Of a stretch of 64,000 nucleotides of DNA, positions 49,854-59,498 are shown piece after piece. Both the position numbers and the translations under genes were made by a program. Origin of the DNA: Pimelobacter simplex (lineage in GTDB: Bacteria; Actinomycetota; Actinomycetes; Propionibacteriales; Nocardioidaceae); contig NZ_CP096276.1 in assembly GCF_024662235.1 (NCBI RefSeq), forward strand, positions 1 to 64,000, read 5' to 3'. The notes under the pieces were generated by a model, which saw nothing but the letters and a program-made list of their open reading frames with translations, searched no databases and was not told where the DNA came from. Positions within the stretch are counted from its first letter, which is position 1. Each line of letters starts with the position of its first letter.

Positions 49854-52223
49854 ATGACGAACCCGATCCAGCTTCCGGTGCTGTTCCTCTCCGATGTGGT
49901 GGTGCTCCCCGGGATGGTGGTCCGGGTCGAGCTCGACGAGCCCGCCCGAGCCGCCATCGACGCCGCCCAGATTGCTGCCCGCGAGTCCGGTGAGACCGCC
50001 CAGGTCCTCGTCGCTCCGCGGCTCGAGGACCGCTACGCGTCGTACGGCGTCGTGGCCACGGTCGAGAAGGTCGGCCGGTTCTCCGGCGGCGCGCCCGCGG
50101 CCGTGCTCAAGGCCGGCGGCCGAGCACGCATCGGCAGCGGTGTCACCGGACCCGGTGCGGCCCTGTGGGTCGAGGTCGAGCCCGTCGAGGCCGACACGAT
50201 CACCGACGAGGCGCGCACGTTGGCCGACGAGTACAAGTCGCTCGTGGTCGGCCTCCTCCAGCGCCGCGAGGCGTGGCAGGTCGCCGACACCGTCACCCGG
50301 ATCGACGACCCCGCGACCCTGGCCGACACCGCGGGCTACGCACCCTGGCTCTCCGACGACCGCAAGCGACAGCTGCTCGAGACGGCCGACGTCGTCGCCC
50401 GGCTGCGCCTGGTCGTCGAGTGGACCCGGGAGCACGTCGCCGAGTCCGAGGTCAGCGACAAGATCGACTCCGAGGTGCGCGAGTCGCTGGAGAAGTCCCA
50501 GCGCGAGTTCCTGCTGCGCCAGCAGCTCGCCGCCATCCGCAAGGAGCTCGGCGAGGGTGACCCCGACGGCGGCGACGACTACCGCAGCCGGATCGAGGCC
50601 GCCGAGGTCCCGGACGCCGTCCGCGAGGCGCTGCTGCGCGAGGTCGACAAGCTGGAGCGCTCCAGCGACCAGAACCCCGAGGCCGGCTGGATCCGGACCT
50701 GGCTCGACACCGTCCTCGACCTGCCCTGGTCGGTGCGGACCGAGGACGACAACGACATCGCCGCGGCCCGCGCGGTGCTCGACGCCGACCACCACGGGCT
50801 CGACGAGGTCAAGGACCGGATCACCGAGTACCTGGCCGTCCGCGCGCGCCGTGCCGAGCGCGGGCTCGAGGTCGTCGGCGGACGGGGCTCCGGCGCCGTC
50901 GTCCTGCTGGCGGGACCTCCGGGCGTCGGCAAGACCTCGCTCGGCGAGTCGGTCGCGCGGTCCCTGGGCCGTCAGTTCGTGCGCGTCGCCCTCGGCGGGG
51001 TCCGCGACGAGGCCGAGATCCGCGGTCACCGCCGGACGTACGTCGGCGCGCTGCCCGGCCGCATCGTCCGCGCGATCAAGGAGGCCGGCTCGATGAACCC
51101 GGTCGTCCTCCTCGACGAGGTCGACAAGGTCGGCTCGGACTACCGCGGCGACCCCGCGGCGGCCCTGCTCGAGGTCCTCGACCCCGCGCAGAACCACACC
51201 TTCCGCGACCATTACCTCGAGCTCGACCTGGACCTGTCCGACGTGCTGTTCATCGCCACGGCGAACGACGTCGGCGCCATCCCGGCGGCCCTGCTCGACC
51301 GCATGGAGCTGGTCTCGATCGACGGCTACACGGAGGAGGACAAGGTCGCGATCGCCCGCGACTTCCTGGTCCCGCGCCAGCTCGAGCGGGCCGCGCTGTC
51401 GGCCGACGAGGTGACCATCACGGACGAGGCGCTGCGCGAGATCGCGGCGAACTACACCCGCGAGGCCGGCGTACGCCAGGTCGAGCGGCTGCTGGCCAAG
51501 GCGTTCCGCAAGGCGACCGCGCGGCTCGCGTCGGGTGAGTCCGACCGCGTCGACATCGGCGTCGACCAGCTCACGGACCTCATCGGGCGGCCGCGGTTCA
51601 CCCCCGACGTCGAGGAGCGGACCTCGGTGCCCGGTGTCGCCACCGGCCTCGCGGTCACCGGCATGGGCGGTGACGTCCTCTACGTCGAGACCTCCGTCGC
51701 CTCCGGCGAGGCGGGGCTCACCGTCACGGGCCAGCTCGGCGACGTGATGAAGGAGTCCGCGCGGATCGCGCTCTCGTGGGTGCGCTCGCACGCCGCCGAG
51801 CTGGGCATCCCGGCCGCTGCCTTCGAGCAGTCGATCCACGTGCACTTCCCGGCGGGCGCCGTACCCAAGGACGGGCCGTCGGCCGGCGTCACCATGGTCA
51901 CCGCATTGGTCTCGCTGCTCACCGGTCGCCCGGTGCGCTCCGACATCGCGATGACCGGCGAGGTCACGCTCTCCGGTCGGGTGCTCCCGATCGGCGGGGT
52001 GAAGCAGAAGCTCCTCGCCGCCCAGCGGGCCGGCGTGGCCGAGGTGTTCATCCCCGAGCGCAACCGGCCCGACCTGGACGACGTCCCGGCCGAGATCCTC
52101 GAGCAGCTCACCGTCACGCCGGTCGGCGTGGTCACCGAGATCCTCGAGCGGGCGCTGGTCACCACCGCGGCCGCGGACACGACCGCGACCACGGACGCGG
52201 TTCCGGGGCACCAAGCGGCCTGA
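49854..52223 (+). CDS. lon: ATP-dependent protease Lon
   Basis: 789 aa. The order is an N-terminal LON substrate-binding domain (about residues 5-200), a helical region, an AAA+ module (Walker A LAGPPGVGKTS, Walker B VVLLDEVDKVG, sensor ATANDVG) and an S16 protease domain. The catalytic Ser676 is in PKDGPSAG and Lys719 in GGVKQK, 43 residues apart as in E. coli Lon. It degrades misfolded and regulatory proteins in the cytosol. ATG 49854 lies downstream of a ClgR-type box, suggesting control with the Clp proteases. Confidence 0.96.
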   Translation: MTNPIQLPVLFLSDVVVLPGMVVRVELDEPARAAIDAAQIAARESGETAQVLVAPRLEDRYASYGVVATVEKVGRFSGGAPAAVLKAGGRARIGSGVTGPGAALWVEVEPVEADTITDEARTLADEYKSLVVGLLQRREAWQVADTVTRIDDPATLADTAGYAPWLSDDRKRQLLETADVVARLRLVVEWTREHVAESEVSDKIDSEVRESLEKSQREFLLRQQLAAIRKELGEGDPDGGDDYRSRIEAAEVPDAVREALLREVDKLERSSDQNPEAGWIRTWLDTVLDLPWSVRTEDDNDIAAARAVLDADHHGLDEVKDRITEYLAVRARRAERGLEVVGGRGSGAVVLLAGPPGVGKTSLGESVARSLGRQFVRVALGGVRDEAEIRGHRRTYVGALPGRIVRAIKEAGSMNPVVLLDEVDKVGSDYRGDPAAALLEVLDPAQNHTFRDHYLELDLDLSDVLFIATANDVGAIPAALLDRMELVSIDGYTEEDKVAIARDFLVPRQLERAALSADEVTITDEALREIAANYTREAGVRQVERLLAKAFRKATARLASGESDRVDIGVDQLTDLIGRPRFTPDVEERTSVPGVATGLAVTGMGGDVLYVETSVASGEAGLTVTGQLGDVMKESARIALSWVRSHAAELGIPAAAFEQSIHVHFPAGAVPKDGPSAGVTMVTALVSLLTGRPVRSDIAMTGEVTLSGRVLPIGGVKQKLLAAQRAGVAEVFIPERNRPDLDDVPAEILEQLTVTPVGVVTEILERALVTTAAADTTATTDAVPGHQAA

Positions 52224-52260
52224 GCGGCCTGAGCCGCGGCCCCTTCCGTCCCCCTCCCAC

Positions 52261-52299
52261 CGGAGAAGGCCACCTGTCATCCACAGGTGGCCTTCTCCG
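52261..52299 (+). terminator. Strong terminator after lon
   Basis: A 17-bp perfect stem (CGGAGAAGGCCACCTGT with ACAGGTGGCCTTCTCCG) and a 5-nt loop CATCC, 38 nt after the lon stop. It is the longest perfect hairpin seen in the window. Confidence 0.88.
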
Positions 52300-52399
52300 T
52301 GTGCGGTCTCCCCAGGCGCCGCGGGCCCGTTCGGGCTCATCGACGATCCGCGACAGCCTCGCTCCATGGACCTTCAAACGCTCCCGAGAGTGAGGCAAC

Positions 52400-52951
52400 A
52401 TGACCACCATGGCCGCCCGTTCGACCCCGATGCTCACCCGCGACGACCTCGACCGGATGCCCGACGACGGCAACCGGTACGAGCTGATCGAGGGTGAGAT
52501 CGTCGTGTCCGGCGCACCGACCCTGCATCACCAGATCGCCGTGACCCGGCTGATCGTCGCGCTCCACACGGCCTGTCCCGAGCACCTGCTGGTGACCCAG
52601 GCGCCCTTCGACGTCGTGCTGAGCGAGCACACCGTCGTCCAGCCCGACGTCCTGGTGCTCGATCCCGAGACAGTCGACGACCGCGGCCTGGCCGGCCCAC
52701 CGCTGCTGGCCGTCGAGGTGCTCTCCCCGAGCACCCGACACCGCGACCTCGGCCTCAAGAAGCGCGTCTACGAGCAGGCCGGCGTCGCGGCCTACTGGGT
52801 CGTCGACGTCGCGGGCGACCAGGCCACGCTGACCGCCTGGGACCTCCGCGACGGCGCCTACGTCGCCGCCGCGGCGGTGGCCGGCGACGAGGAGTGGGTG
52901 GCGCGGGTCCCCTTCGAGGTCAGGGTCGCCCCTGGGAGGCTCCGACGCTGA
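52400..52951 (+). CDS. Uma2-family (DUF820) putative endonuclease
   Basis: 183 aa. PD-(D/E)XK-fold residues of the Uma2 family are visible: NRYELIEGEIVVSGAP at the start, VVQPDVLVLDPE (active-site Asp), and LLAVEVLSPSTRHRDLGLKKRVYEQAGVAAYWVVD (E-x-L and Lys). The biological role of Uma2 proteins is mostly unknown; they are abundant in cyanobacteria and actinobacteria. ATG 52400 is used. It is a single gene between the lon terminator and the convergent XPB gene (7-bp gap). Confidence 0.85.
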   Translation: MTTMAARSTPMLTRDDLDRMPDDGNRYELIEGEIVVSGAPTLHHQIAVTRLIVALHTACPEHLLVTQAPFDVVLSEHTVVQPDVLVLDPETVDDRGLAGPPLLAVEVLSPSTRHRDLGLKKRVYEQAGVAAYWVVDVAGDQATLTAWDLRDGAYVAAAAVAGDEEWVARVPFEVRVAPGRLRR

Positions 52952-52958
52952 GCCGGGC

Positions 52959-54620
52959 TCAGCGGCCGGCGAGCTCGTCCCCGGCGTCGACGATCCGATA
53001 GGCGTAGCCCTGCTCGGCCAGGAACCGCTGCCGGTTCTGGGCGAACTCGGCGTCGACGGTGTCGCGCGCGACGATCGTGTAGAAGTGCGCGATCTTCCGC
53101 TCGCCGTCGGGCCCGGGCTCCCCGGGGCGCAGCAGCCGGCCGAGGCGCTGGGCCTCCTCCTGGCGGGAGCCGAACGACCCCGACACCTGGATGGCGACCT
53201 CGGCGGTCGGCAGGTCGATGGAGAAGTTCGCGACCTTCGACACCACGAGCAGCCCGAGCTCGCCCGAGCGGAAGGCGTCGAAGAGCCGCTGGCGCTCCTT
53301 GACCGAGGTCTGCCCGGTGATCACGGGAGCGTCGAGGGCGGCCGCGAGCTCGTCGAGCTGCTCCAGGTACTGGCCGATCACCAAGGTGGGCTGCCCGGCG
53401 TGGCGGGCCACGAGGTCGCGCACGACGCCGACCTTCTCGGGGGTGCAGGCCGCGAGGCGGTAGCGCTCCTCTGGCTCGGCGGTCGCATAGGTCATCCGCG
53501 AGGCGTCGGGGAGCGAGACCCGTACCTCGATGCAGTCGGCGGGGGCGATCCAGCCCTGGGCCTCGATGTCCTTCCACGGGGCGTCGTACCGCTTGGGGCC
53601 GATGAGCGAGAACACGTCGCCCTCGCGGCCGTCCTCGCGGACCAGCGTGGCGGTCAGGCCGATCCGGCGGCGGGCCTGGAGGTCGGCGGTCATCCGGAAG
53701 ATCGGAGCAGGGAGGAGGTGCACCTCGTCGTACACGATGAGGCCCCAGTCGCGGGCGTCGAACAGCTCGAGGTGCGGATAGACGCCCTTCCGCTTGGTCG
53801 TGATGACCTGGTACGTCGCGATGGTGACCGGCCGGATCTCCTTGACCGTGCCGGAGTACTCGCCGATCTCGTCGGGCGTCAGCGACGTCCGGCGGACCAG
53901 CTCGTCCTTCCACTGCCGAGCGCTCACCGTGTTGGTCACCAGGATCAGCGTGGTCGCCTGGGCATGGGCCATCGCGGCCGCGCCGACCAGCGTCTTGCCG
54001 GCCCCGCAGGGCAGGACGACGACGCCCGAGCCGCCATGCCAGAACGACTCGGCCGCGTCGCGCTGGTAGTCGCGCAGCGTCCAGCCGTCCTCGGCGAGGT
54101 CGATCTGGTGGGCCTCGCCGTCGACGTAGCCGGCGTAGTCCTCGGCCGGCCAGCCCAGCTTGAGCAGCGCCTGCTTGAGGTTGCCACGCTCCGAGGGATG
54201 CACCGCGACCGTGTCGTCGTCGATCCGGCTGCCGAGCATGCCGGCGATCTTCTTGGCCCGCAGCACCTCCTCGAGCACGGGACGGTCCGTCGAGGCGAGG
54301 ACGAGGCCGTGCGTGGGGTGCTTCTCCAGGCGGAGCCGGCCGTAGCGGGCCATCGTCTCGGCGACGTCGACGAGCAGCGCGTGCGGCACGGGGTAGCGCG
54401 AGAAGGCGAGCAGGGTGTCGACCACCTGCTCGGCGTCGTGGCCGGCGGCGCGGGCGTTCCAGAGCCCCAGCGGGGTGAGCCGGTAGGTGTGGATGTGCTC
54501 GGGGGAGCGCTCCAGCTCGGCGAAGGGGGCGATCGCCTTGCGGCACTCGGCGGCTTGAGGGTGGTCCACCTCGAGGAGCAGGGACTTGTCCGACTGCACG
54601 ATCAGGGGTCCGTCGGTCAC
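52959..54620 (-). CDS. DNA repair helicase of the XPB/Ssl2 family
   Basis: 553 aa. N-terminal XPB damage-recognition-like domain (about residues 1-170), then SF2 helicase motifs: LRDYQRDAAE (Q region), Walker A LPCGAGKT, YDEVH (DEVH box), GLTATLVREDGREGD (motif III plus the XPB RED motif) and motif VI GSRQEEAQRLGRLLRPG. A 3'-5' DNA helicase, homologous to the bacterial XPB of mycobacteria (Rv0861c, ercc3). ATG 54620. It is adjacent to its frequent partner gene at 54630, on the same strand with a 9-bp gap. Confidence 0.93.
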   Translation of the reverse strand: MTDGPLIVQSDKSLLLEVDHPQAAECRKAIAPFAELERSPEHIHTYRLTPLGLWNARAAGHDAEQVVDTLLAFSRYPVPHALLVDVAETMARYGRLRLEKHPTHGLVLASTDRPVLEEVLRAKKIAGMLGSRIDDDTVAVHPSERGNLKQALLKLGWPAEDYAGYVDGEAHQIDLAEDGWTLRDYQRDAAESFWHGGSGVVVLPCGAGKTLVGAAAMAHAQATTLILVTNTVSARQWKDELVRRTSLTPDEIGEYSGTVKEIRPVTIATYQVITTKRKGVYPHLELFDARDWGLIVYDEVHLLPAPIFRMTADLQARRRIGLTATLVREDGREGDVFSLIGPKRYDAPWKDIEAQGWIAPADCIEVRVSLPDASRMTYATAEPEERYRLAACTPEKVGVVRDLVARHAGQPTLVIGQYLEQLDELAAALDAPVITGQTSVKERQRLFDAFRSGELGLLVVSKVANFSIDLPTAEVAIQVSGSFGSRQEEAQRLGRLLRPGEPGPDGERKIAHFYTIVARDTVDAEFAQNRQRFLAEQGYAYRIVDAGDELAGR

Positions 54621-54629
54621 CGCACGAGT

Positions 54630-56921
54630 CTACGTGCCGGTCGGCACCACCCGGTTGATGCGGTGCACCGCATAGCGCCGCTCGGCATCGAGGTCATCGG
54701 CGTCGGCGTCCGCGTCGCGGGCGGTGAGCTGACCGCCCTCGACGGTCAGCGGGAGGATCGCGCGCTCGGCGACGACGCCCTGGTTGTCGGTGAACCCGAT
54801 GAGGACCGTGCCCCGGCGCTCGATCGCGTCGCGCAGGGCCGAGAGCACCCCGCCTCCGGGCAGGGACGCCGAGGCGGGCCGGTTGCGGGCGGCCTCGTCA
54901 CCCTCACGCAGGGTCTGCACGGCGGCCACCACCTGGGCCGACTGCCGGGCGGCGGCGCGGGCGGCGTCGGTGACCTCGCGGGTTCGGGGGCTGCGGGCCC
55001 GGAGGGCCTCGGCGGCGCCCACCCGGACCACACCGTCGGGTCCCTCGACGACGGGGGCGGCGCCGAGCTCGCGCAGCCGGGGGAGGAGGACGTCGATCGG
55101 CACGGTCGAGACCAGGACGGTCGGCGCGATCCGCTGGAGACCGAGCCCGGCGGCCTTGGGGTGGTTCTCGAGCGCGGCGAGCGCGGCCTCGTCCTCGGAG
55201 CGGACGAACGACGAGGCGACGCCGACGCGGAGCCGGCCGAAGCTGCGCACCACGTCGTCGATCAGGTAGCTCAGCGGCTGGGGGATCGGTGTCCGGGACG
55301 CGGCGAGGACGAACGCGTGCAGCTCGGCCGCGGTCCAGCCGGCGTCGAGCGCCCGTCGTACGGAGTCGGGGGTGAAGCGGTAGACGGTCGCCGCGCCGTG
55401 CGACTCCACGTCGGCGACCTGCTGGAGCTGCCGGGCGAGGTCGGGCTCGAGCGGGCCGGGGGCGACGGCGGTGAGGTCGGCCTGGACGAGCACGTGGTCG
55501 ACCGGCGGGGGCAGCAGCTCGGCCAGGGCCGGTGCGGGGTCGGCGCCGGCGAGCAGTGGTGCGGCATACGGCGCCAGGGTCTCGGCGCCCGTGATGCCGA
55601 GGACCGCCGCCTCGGCGACCGCCCACGCGACGAGGTCGGGCCGGGTGCGGGGCCGGCGGGGGCGCTCCCAGGCGAGCCGGGTGACGAGCGAGGGCAGCCC
55701 GGTCCCGGCGGCGAGCCCGTGGCCCTCGGGCAGGTCCGCGAGCGCAGCGAGGGCCATCGCCTTGGCCTCCGGCATCCCGGCCGCGGACAGCTCGGGGGTC
55801 AGCGCGTTCCAGGGCTTCTGGTCCGGGCCGCGCTCGCCGACCAGCGACGGCAGCCGAGGGCTGGTCAGCCAGGCCTGGGCCAGGCGCGCCCAGCGCTCGG
55901 CGGTCGGCAGCTCGCGCCAGCGGTCGAACTCGGTGGTCGGGACCCAGACCTGGTTGCCGTCGGCGTCCGCGCGGGTCCCGAGGAGGCCGGCCTCGCTGGC
56001 GACCTCGATCACCAGGGCGGCCTCGCTCTCGCTCACCTGGAGGTGGGCGGCGGTGGCGCGCAGCTCGCGCACGCCCAGCCCGGTCGTGCGCAGGGCGGCG
56101 GCGGGGCGGTGGCCCCACCACTCGAGCAGCAGCTCGGTACGTCGTACGACGTCGGTGGCGGCGCCGGCCGCTGCGCTCAGGGTGAGCCGGGACGGGCGCT
56201 CGGCCGAGGCCACGGCCGGGACGACGTCGACCGGCTCGGTCGTCGTACGGCCTCCGCGGAGGGCGAGCCCGACCTCGCCGGGGACGACCAACAGACCGGG
56301 CAGCAGCGAGCCGCCGGGGACGAGCAGCCGGAGCGCGATGAGCAGCTCGGCGGGCGTCTCGGCGTCCTCGGGAGCCAGGCCGATCCGGGCGCTGCCGGAC
56401 TTCGCCGTGCCGCCCTCGTCGACGACGTGGTCGAGCAGCTTGCGGGCGCCCTCGGGCAGACCCGCGATGGTCGCCGCGATCTCCTCGGGCGCTCGCGGGG
56501 TGGCGGTGCGCGGCCGGATCCCGCTGACCCCGGCGTCCCGGCCGCCGATGAGGGCGTCGGAGATCCCGCTGAGCGGGCGCAGGCCCTCCGGGGTGTCCCA
56601 GGCGAGCGCGAGGTCGCGCAGCCGGGTCAGCACCGCGGCGGCGTACCCGGGCTCGGCGTGGACGATCTCGACGAGTTCCGGATCGGTGGTTTGGCCGGCC
56701 ACCACGAGGGCATCTAGCACCGAAAGCTCGCCTCGGGTGAGGCCGTCGAGCGCGCGAGCGATCGAGCTCCTCACCGCGGCGCGCGAAGCGAGTTGTCCGA
56801 AGTCGTGAGGGGCAGGGGTGGCCAGGTCGGGACGTTCCGTGAGCAGGCGTCGGATCCGCTCATCCGGCCACGACCTCAGCTGGTCGGCCAGTGACCGGTG
56901 TCCGCTCGGGCCTGCTCCCAC
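54630..56921 (-). CDS. Helicase-associated protein (XPB-partner, Rv0862c-like)
   Basis: 763 aa. No helicase motifs. Multiple winged-helix-like and charged helical segments are seen. The C-terminal part (GTVLIGFTDNQGVVAERAILPL, then RYAVHRINRVVPTGT) reads like a WYL/helicase-C-associated beta domain. As a conserved neighbour of bacterial XPB it is thought to be a repair accessory protein, and the 9-bp spacing implies one operon. GTG 56921 is chosen because TAGCGT on the minus strand ends exactly 7 nt upstream. Confidence 0.8.
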   Translation of the reverse strand: MGAGPSGHRSLADQLRSWPDERIRRLLTERPDLATPAPHDFGQLASRAAVRSSIARALDGLTRGELSVLDALVVAGQTTDPELVEIVHAEPGYAAAVLTRLRDLALAWDTPEGLRPLSGISDALIGGRDAGVSGIRPRTATPRAPEEIAATIAGLPEGARKLLDHVVDEGGTAKSGSARIGLAPEDAETPAELLIALRLLVPGGSLLPGLLVVPGEVGLALRGGRTTTEPVDVVPAVASAERPSRLTLSAAAGAATDVVRRTELLLEWWGHRPAAALRTTGLGVRELRATAAHLQVSESEAALVIEVASEAGLLGTRADADGNQVWVPTTEFDRWRELPTAERWARLAQAWLTSPRLPSLVGERGPDQKPWNALTPELSAAGMPEAKAMALAALADLPEGHGLAAGTGLPSLVTRLAWERPRRPRTRPDLVAWAVAEAAVLGITGAETLAPYAAPLLAGADPAPALAELLPPPVDHVLVQADLTAVAPGPLEPDLARQLQQVADVESHGAATVYRFTPDSVRRALDAGWTAAELHAFVLAASRTPIPQPLSYLIDDVVRSFGRLRVGVASSFVRSEDEAALAALENHPKAAGLGLQRIAPTVLVSTVPIDVLLPRLRELGAAPVVEGPDGVVRVGAAEALRARSPRTREVTDAARAAARQSAQVVAAVQTLREGDEAARNRPASASLPGGGVLSALRDAIERRGTVLIGFTDNQGVVAERAILPLTVEGGQLTARDADADADDLDAERRYAVHRINRVVPTGT

Positions 56922-56928
56922 GGGGACC

Positions 56929-56934
56929 ACGCTA
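56929..56934 (-). promoter_or_regulatory. -10-like TAGCGT for the XPB-partner operon
   Basis: On the minus strand TAGCGT is followed by GGTCCCC and GTG 56921. The PP2C gene starts in the opposite direction 26 bp away, so the two promoters must overlap. Confidence 0.5.
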
Positions 56935-56960
56935 CCGACGCGGTCAGGGCCGCGTGCCGC

Positions 56961-57800
56961 ATGACCCACGTCGAGCTCCACCACGGGGCCGCCACGGACG
57001 TCGGACTCGTCCGCCAGGCCAACGAGGACGCCTACCTCGCGGCCCCACCCGTCTTCGTCGTCGCCGACGGCATGGGCGGTCACGATCGCGGTGACATCGC
57101 GAGCGCCTTCGTCGTCGAGGAGTTCGCCCGCCTCGCCGAGGGCCGCTACGACCTCGAGCGCGGGACCGCCGTCGTCGACGCCACGCTCCAGGCCGTCCAG
57201 GACCGCCTCCTCGCCTACGACGCCGAGCAGCGCGCGGCCGGCGCGGGCGAGGGCTTCGCCGCCGGTACGACGGCCGTGATCGCCCTCCTCGTCGAGTCCG
57301 CCGACGGCCCCCGCTGGCTGCTCGCCAACGTCGGCGACTCCCGGATCTACCGCTTCTCCGAGGGCGAGCTCGAACAGGTCAGCGTCGACCACAGCGTCGT
57401 CCAGGAGCTCGTCGACGCCGGCCGCCTCACCCCGGCCGCCGCCGCCGTCCACCCCAGCCGCAATGTCGTCACCCGCGCCCTCGGCGGCGCCGCGATGCCC
57501 AGCAACGTCAGCGGCGCGGCCGACTACTTCCTGCTTCCCCTCTCCGCGGTCGAGCGCCTCGTCCTGTGCTCCGACGGCGTCAGCGGCATGGTCGACGACG
57601 CCGCCCTGGCCGCGATCCTCGCCCGCCACGACGACCCCCGCGACGCCGCCGACGCCCTCGTCGCCGCCGCCGTCGCCGCCGGGGGACACGACAACGCGAC
57701 TGCCGTCGTGGTGGATGTGGTGGGATTGGCGCACGAAGATCCGTACGACTCGGCCGCCCAGCGGATGAGTCTGGAGCAGAAGTTGGGAGCACTCCCATGA
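56961..57800 (+). CDS. PP2C-family serine/threonine protein phosphatase
   Basis: 279 aa. PP2C motifs: GLVRQANEDAYLA (motif 1 RxxNEDA), VVADGMGGHDRG (DGMGG), TTAVIALL, ANVGDSRIYRF (GDSR), LVLCSDGVSGMV (SDGV) and GGHDNATAVVVDV (DN). It is a soluble metal-dependent phosphatase without a transmembrane helix, unlike PstP. It is the first gene of a PP2C-FHA-RDD/FHA cluster, and its last 4 nt overlap the next gene. No kinase is in the window. Confidence 0.93.
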   Translation: MTHVELHHGAATDVGLVRQANEDAYLAAPPVFVVADGMGGHDRGDIASAFVVEEFARLAEGRYDLERGTAVVDATLQAVQDRLLAYDAEQRAAGAGEGFAAGTTAVIALLVESADGPRWLLANVGDSRIYRFSEGELEQVSVDHSVVQELVDAGRLTPAAAAVHPSRNVVTRALGGAAMPSNVSGAADYFLLPLSAVERLVLCSDGVSGMVDDAALAAILARHDDPRDAADALVAAAVAAGGHDNATAVVVDVVGLAHEDPYDSAAQRMSLEQKLGALP

Positions 57801-59455
57801 GCGAGAACGCCAGCGCCGACGCCACCAGCGCCACCGAGGCCACCGGCGCCACCAGTGCCGCCGGAGCCTGGTCCTACCGCGCGGGCTCCTGGCTCGCCGT
57901 GTTCGGCACCAACGCCGCGATCGTCTTGCCGGCCTCCCAGAAGGACCAGGTGGTCGCCCTCTGGGCGACCGTCGACGGAGGCGCCGGCTTCGACGAGGTC
58001 CTCGACGGCCTCCTCGCCGCCGGCCTGAGCCGGATCCCCGGCTTCGTCCTGGTCAGCACCAGCACCGACGGCCCCACCCGCTTCCTCCTGCGCGGCACGG
58101 GCGTCGTCGCCACCGTCACCTCCGGCGGTTCGGAGGGCTCGGGCGGCTCCGGCGGCCCGGGCGAGACCGTGACCGTCGACGGCGCCGCCAGCCACACCTG
58201 GGTCGAGCGCACCGTCGAGGACGTCACCGCCCTCACCATCACCCTGCCGCCCGAGTCCGAGGACGCCGCCGCCCCGCCGGACGTGGACTTCGCCATCGCC
58301 ACCGGCCTGGTCCGGGTCGGCCGGATCGACCGCCCCTCGGCCGTCGCGGTCGGTACGTCCGCCGCCGCGGCGCCGCTGGCCGAGCCCGAGGTTGCCGCCG
58401 AGGCCGCACCCGAGGCCGCACCCGAGGTCGCGCCCGAGGCTGAGCCCGAGGTCGTCCCCGAGGTCGTCCCCGAGGTCGTGCCGGACGCTGCCATCGACGC
58501 GGTCGCGGACGACGGCCCGGTCACCGAGGTCCTCGAGATCGTCGACGACGAGCCGGTCGCCGCCGCTGCTGCTGTTGCTGTCGACCCCGAGGCCGATCCG
58601 CTGACCGACCCGCTCCCGGTCGTGTCCGACGAGCCCGACCAGCCGGAGCCCGCGCCGGAGCCCGCCCCCGAGCCCGCCCCCGACGGCTGGGTCACCCCCT
58701 GGAGCGAGCCGGGCGCCGAGCCCAGCCCGCTGGACGAGCCGCCGACGCCGTCCGTACCGCCGCTGGGCGTCGGCGGGGCCACCGAGGTCGCGCCGCCGGG
58801 ATGGATCCCGCCCCCGCCGCCCGGCGTACCGGGGTCGGTGCCGCCGGTTCCTCCGGTGCCGCCCGCGCCGCCGATCCCGCCCGTGCCCGTCCCCTCCGAT
58901 GTCCCTGACCTCCCGGACGCACCGGACGCCCTCGACGCCCCGCCGCTGCCGATCGGCTCCTGGGAGCCGGTCACCGGTTCCTATCCGCCGCCCCCGGCTC
59001 CGGGGGTGGAGCACGACGGCCACACCGTGGCCGGTGGCGGTGAGCCGCCGGCGCCGCCCGTACCGGGGATCCCCGGACAGCCGCAGGTGCCGGCCGTGAC
59101 CCAGCCGGTCGCCAAGCTGCTCGTGTCCGACGGTCAGACGATCGTGGTCGACCGGGCGGTGCTGATCGGGCGGGCTCCGGAGGCGCGGCGGTTCACCTCG
59201 ACCGAGCAGCCGACGCTGGTGACGGTGCCGAGCCGGTTGCACGAGATCTCGTCGACGCACGTGGAAGTACGGCCCGGCACCGGCGCCGACCTCGGTACGG
59301 CGGTCGTGACCGACATGGGTTCGACCAACGGCACCGTGCTGGTCCAGCCCGGGCTCGGGCCCGAGGACCTCAAGCCGGGGATCGCGGTCCAGCTCATCCC
59401 GGGCGCGATCATCAACCTCGGCGACGGGGTCACCATCCAGGTGACCCGTCCCTGA
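57797..59455 (+). CDS. FHA-domain protein with long Pro/Glu-rich middle
   Basis: 552 aa. The N-terminal 170 residues form an unrecognised domain (GSWLAVFGTNAAIVLP). A roughly 250-residue low-complexity region is rich in EPE, PEVVPEV and PPPP stretches. The C-terminal FHA domain (about 450-545) has VLIGRAPEARRF, SRLHEISSTHVEV and DMGSTNGT, the phosphothreonine-binding residues (G-R, S-x-x-H, N-G). ATG overlaps the PP2C stop by ATGA. It probably binds phosphoproteins controlled by the phosphatase. Confidence 0.85.
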   Translation: MSENASADATSATEATGATSAAGAWSYRAGSWLAVFGTNAAIVLPASQKDQVVALWATVDGGAGFDEVLDGLLAAGLSRIPGFVLVSTSTDGPTRFLLRGTGVVATVTSGGSEGSGGSGGPGETVTVDGAASHTWVERTVEDVTALTITLPPESEDAAAPPDVDFAIATGLVRVGRIDRPSAVAVGTSAAAAPLAEPEVAAEAAPEAAPEVAPEAEPEVVPEVVPEVVPDAAIDAVADDGPVTEVLEIVDDEPVAAAAAVAVDPEADPLTDPLPVVSDEPDQPEPAPEPAPEPAPDGWVTPWSEPGAEPSPLDEPPTPSVPPLGVGGATEVAPPGWIPPPPPGVPGSVPPVPPVPPAPPIPPVPVPSDVPDLPDAPDALDAPPLPIGSWEPVTGSYPPPPAPGVEHDGHTVAGGGEPPAPPVPGIPGQPQVPAVTQPVAKLLVSDGQTIVVDRAVLIGRAPEARRFTSTEQPTLVTVPSRLHEISSTHVEVRPGTGADLGTAVVTDMGSTNGTVLVQPGLGPEDLKPGIAVQLIPGAIINLGDGVTIQVTRP

Positions 59456-59498
59456 CCTGACCGACCCCACTACCACCTCGCCGCTCGGAGCGCCCCGC

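Noticed and set aside
53085..56717. 1210-codon plus-strand open frame opposite XPB and its partner
   Set aside because: No recognisable motif; Gly/Arg/Val-rich mirror of genuine minus-strand genes.
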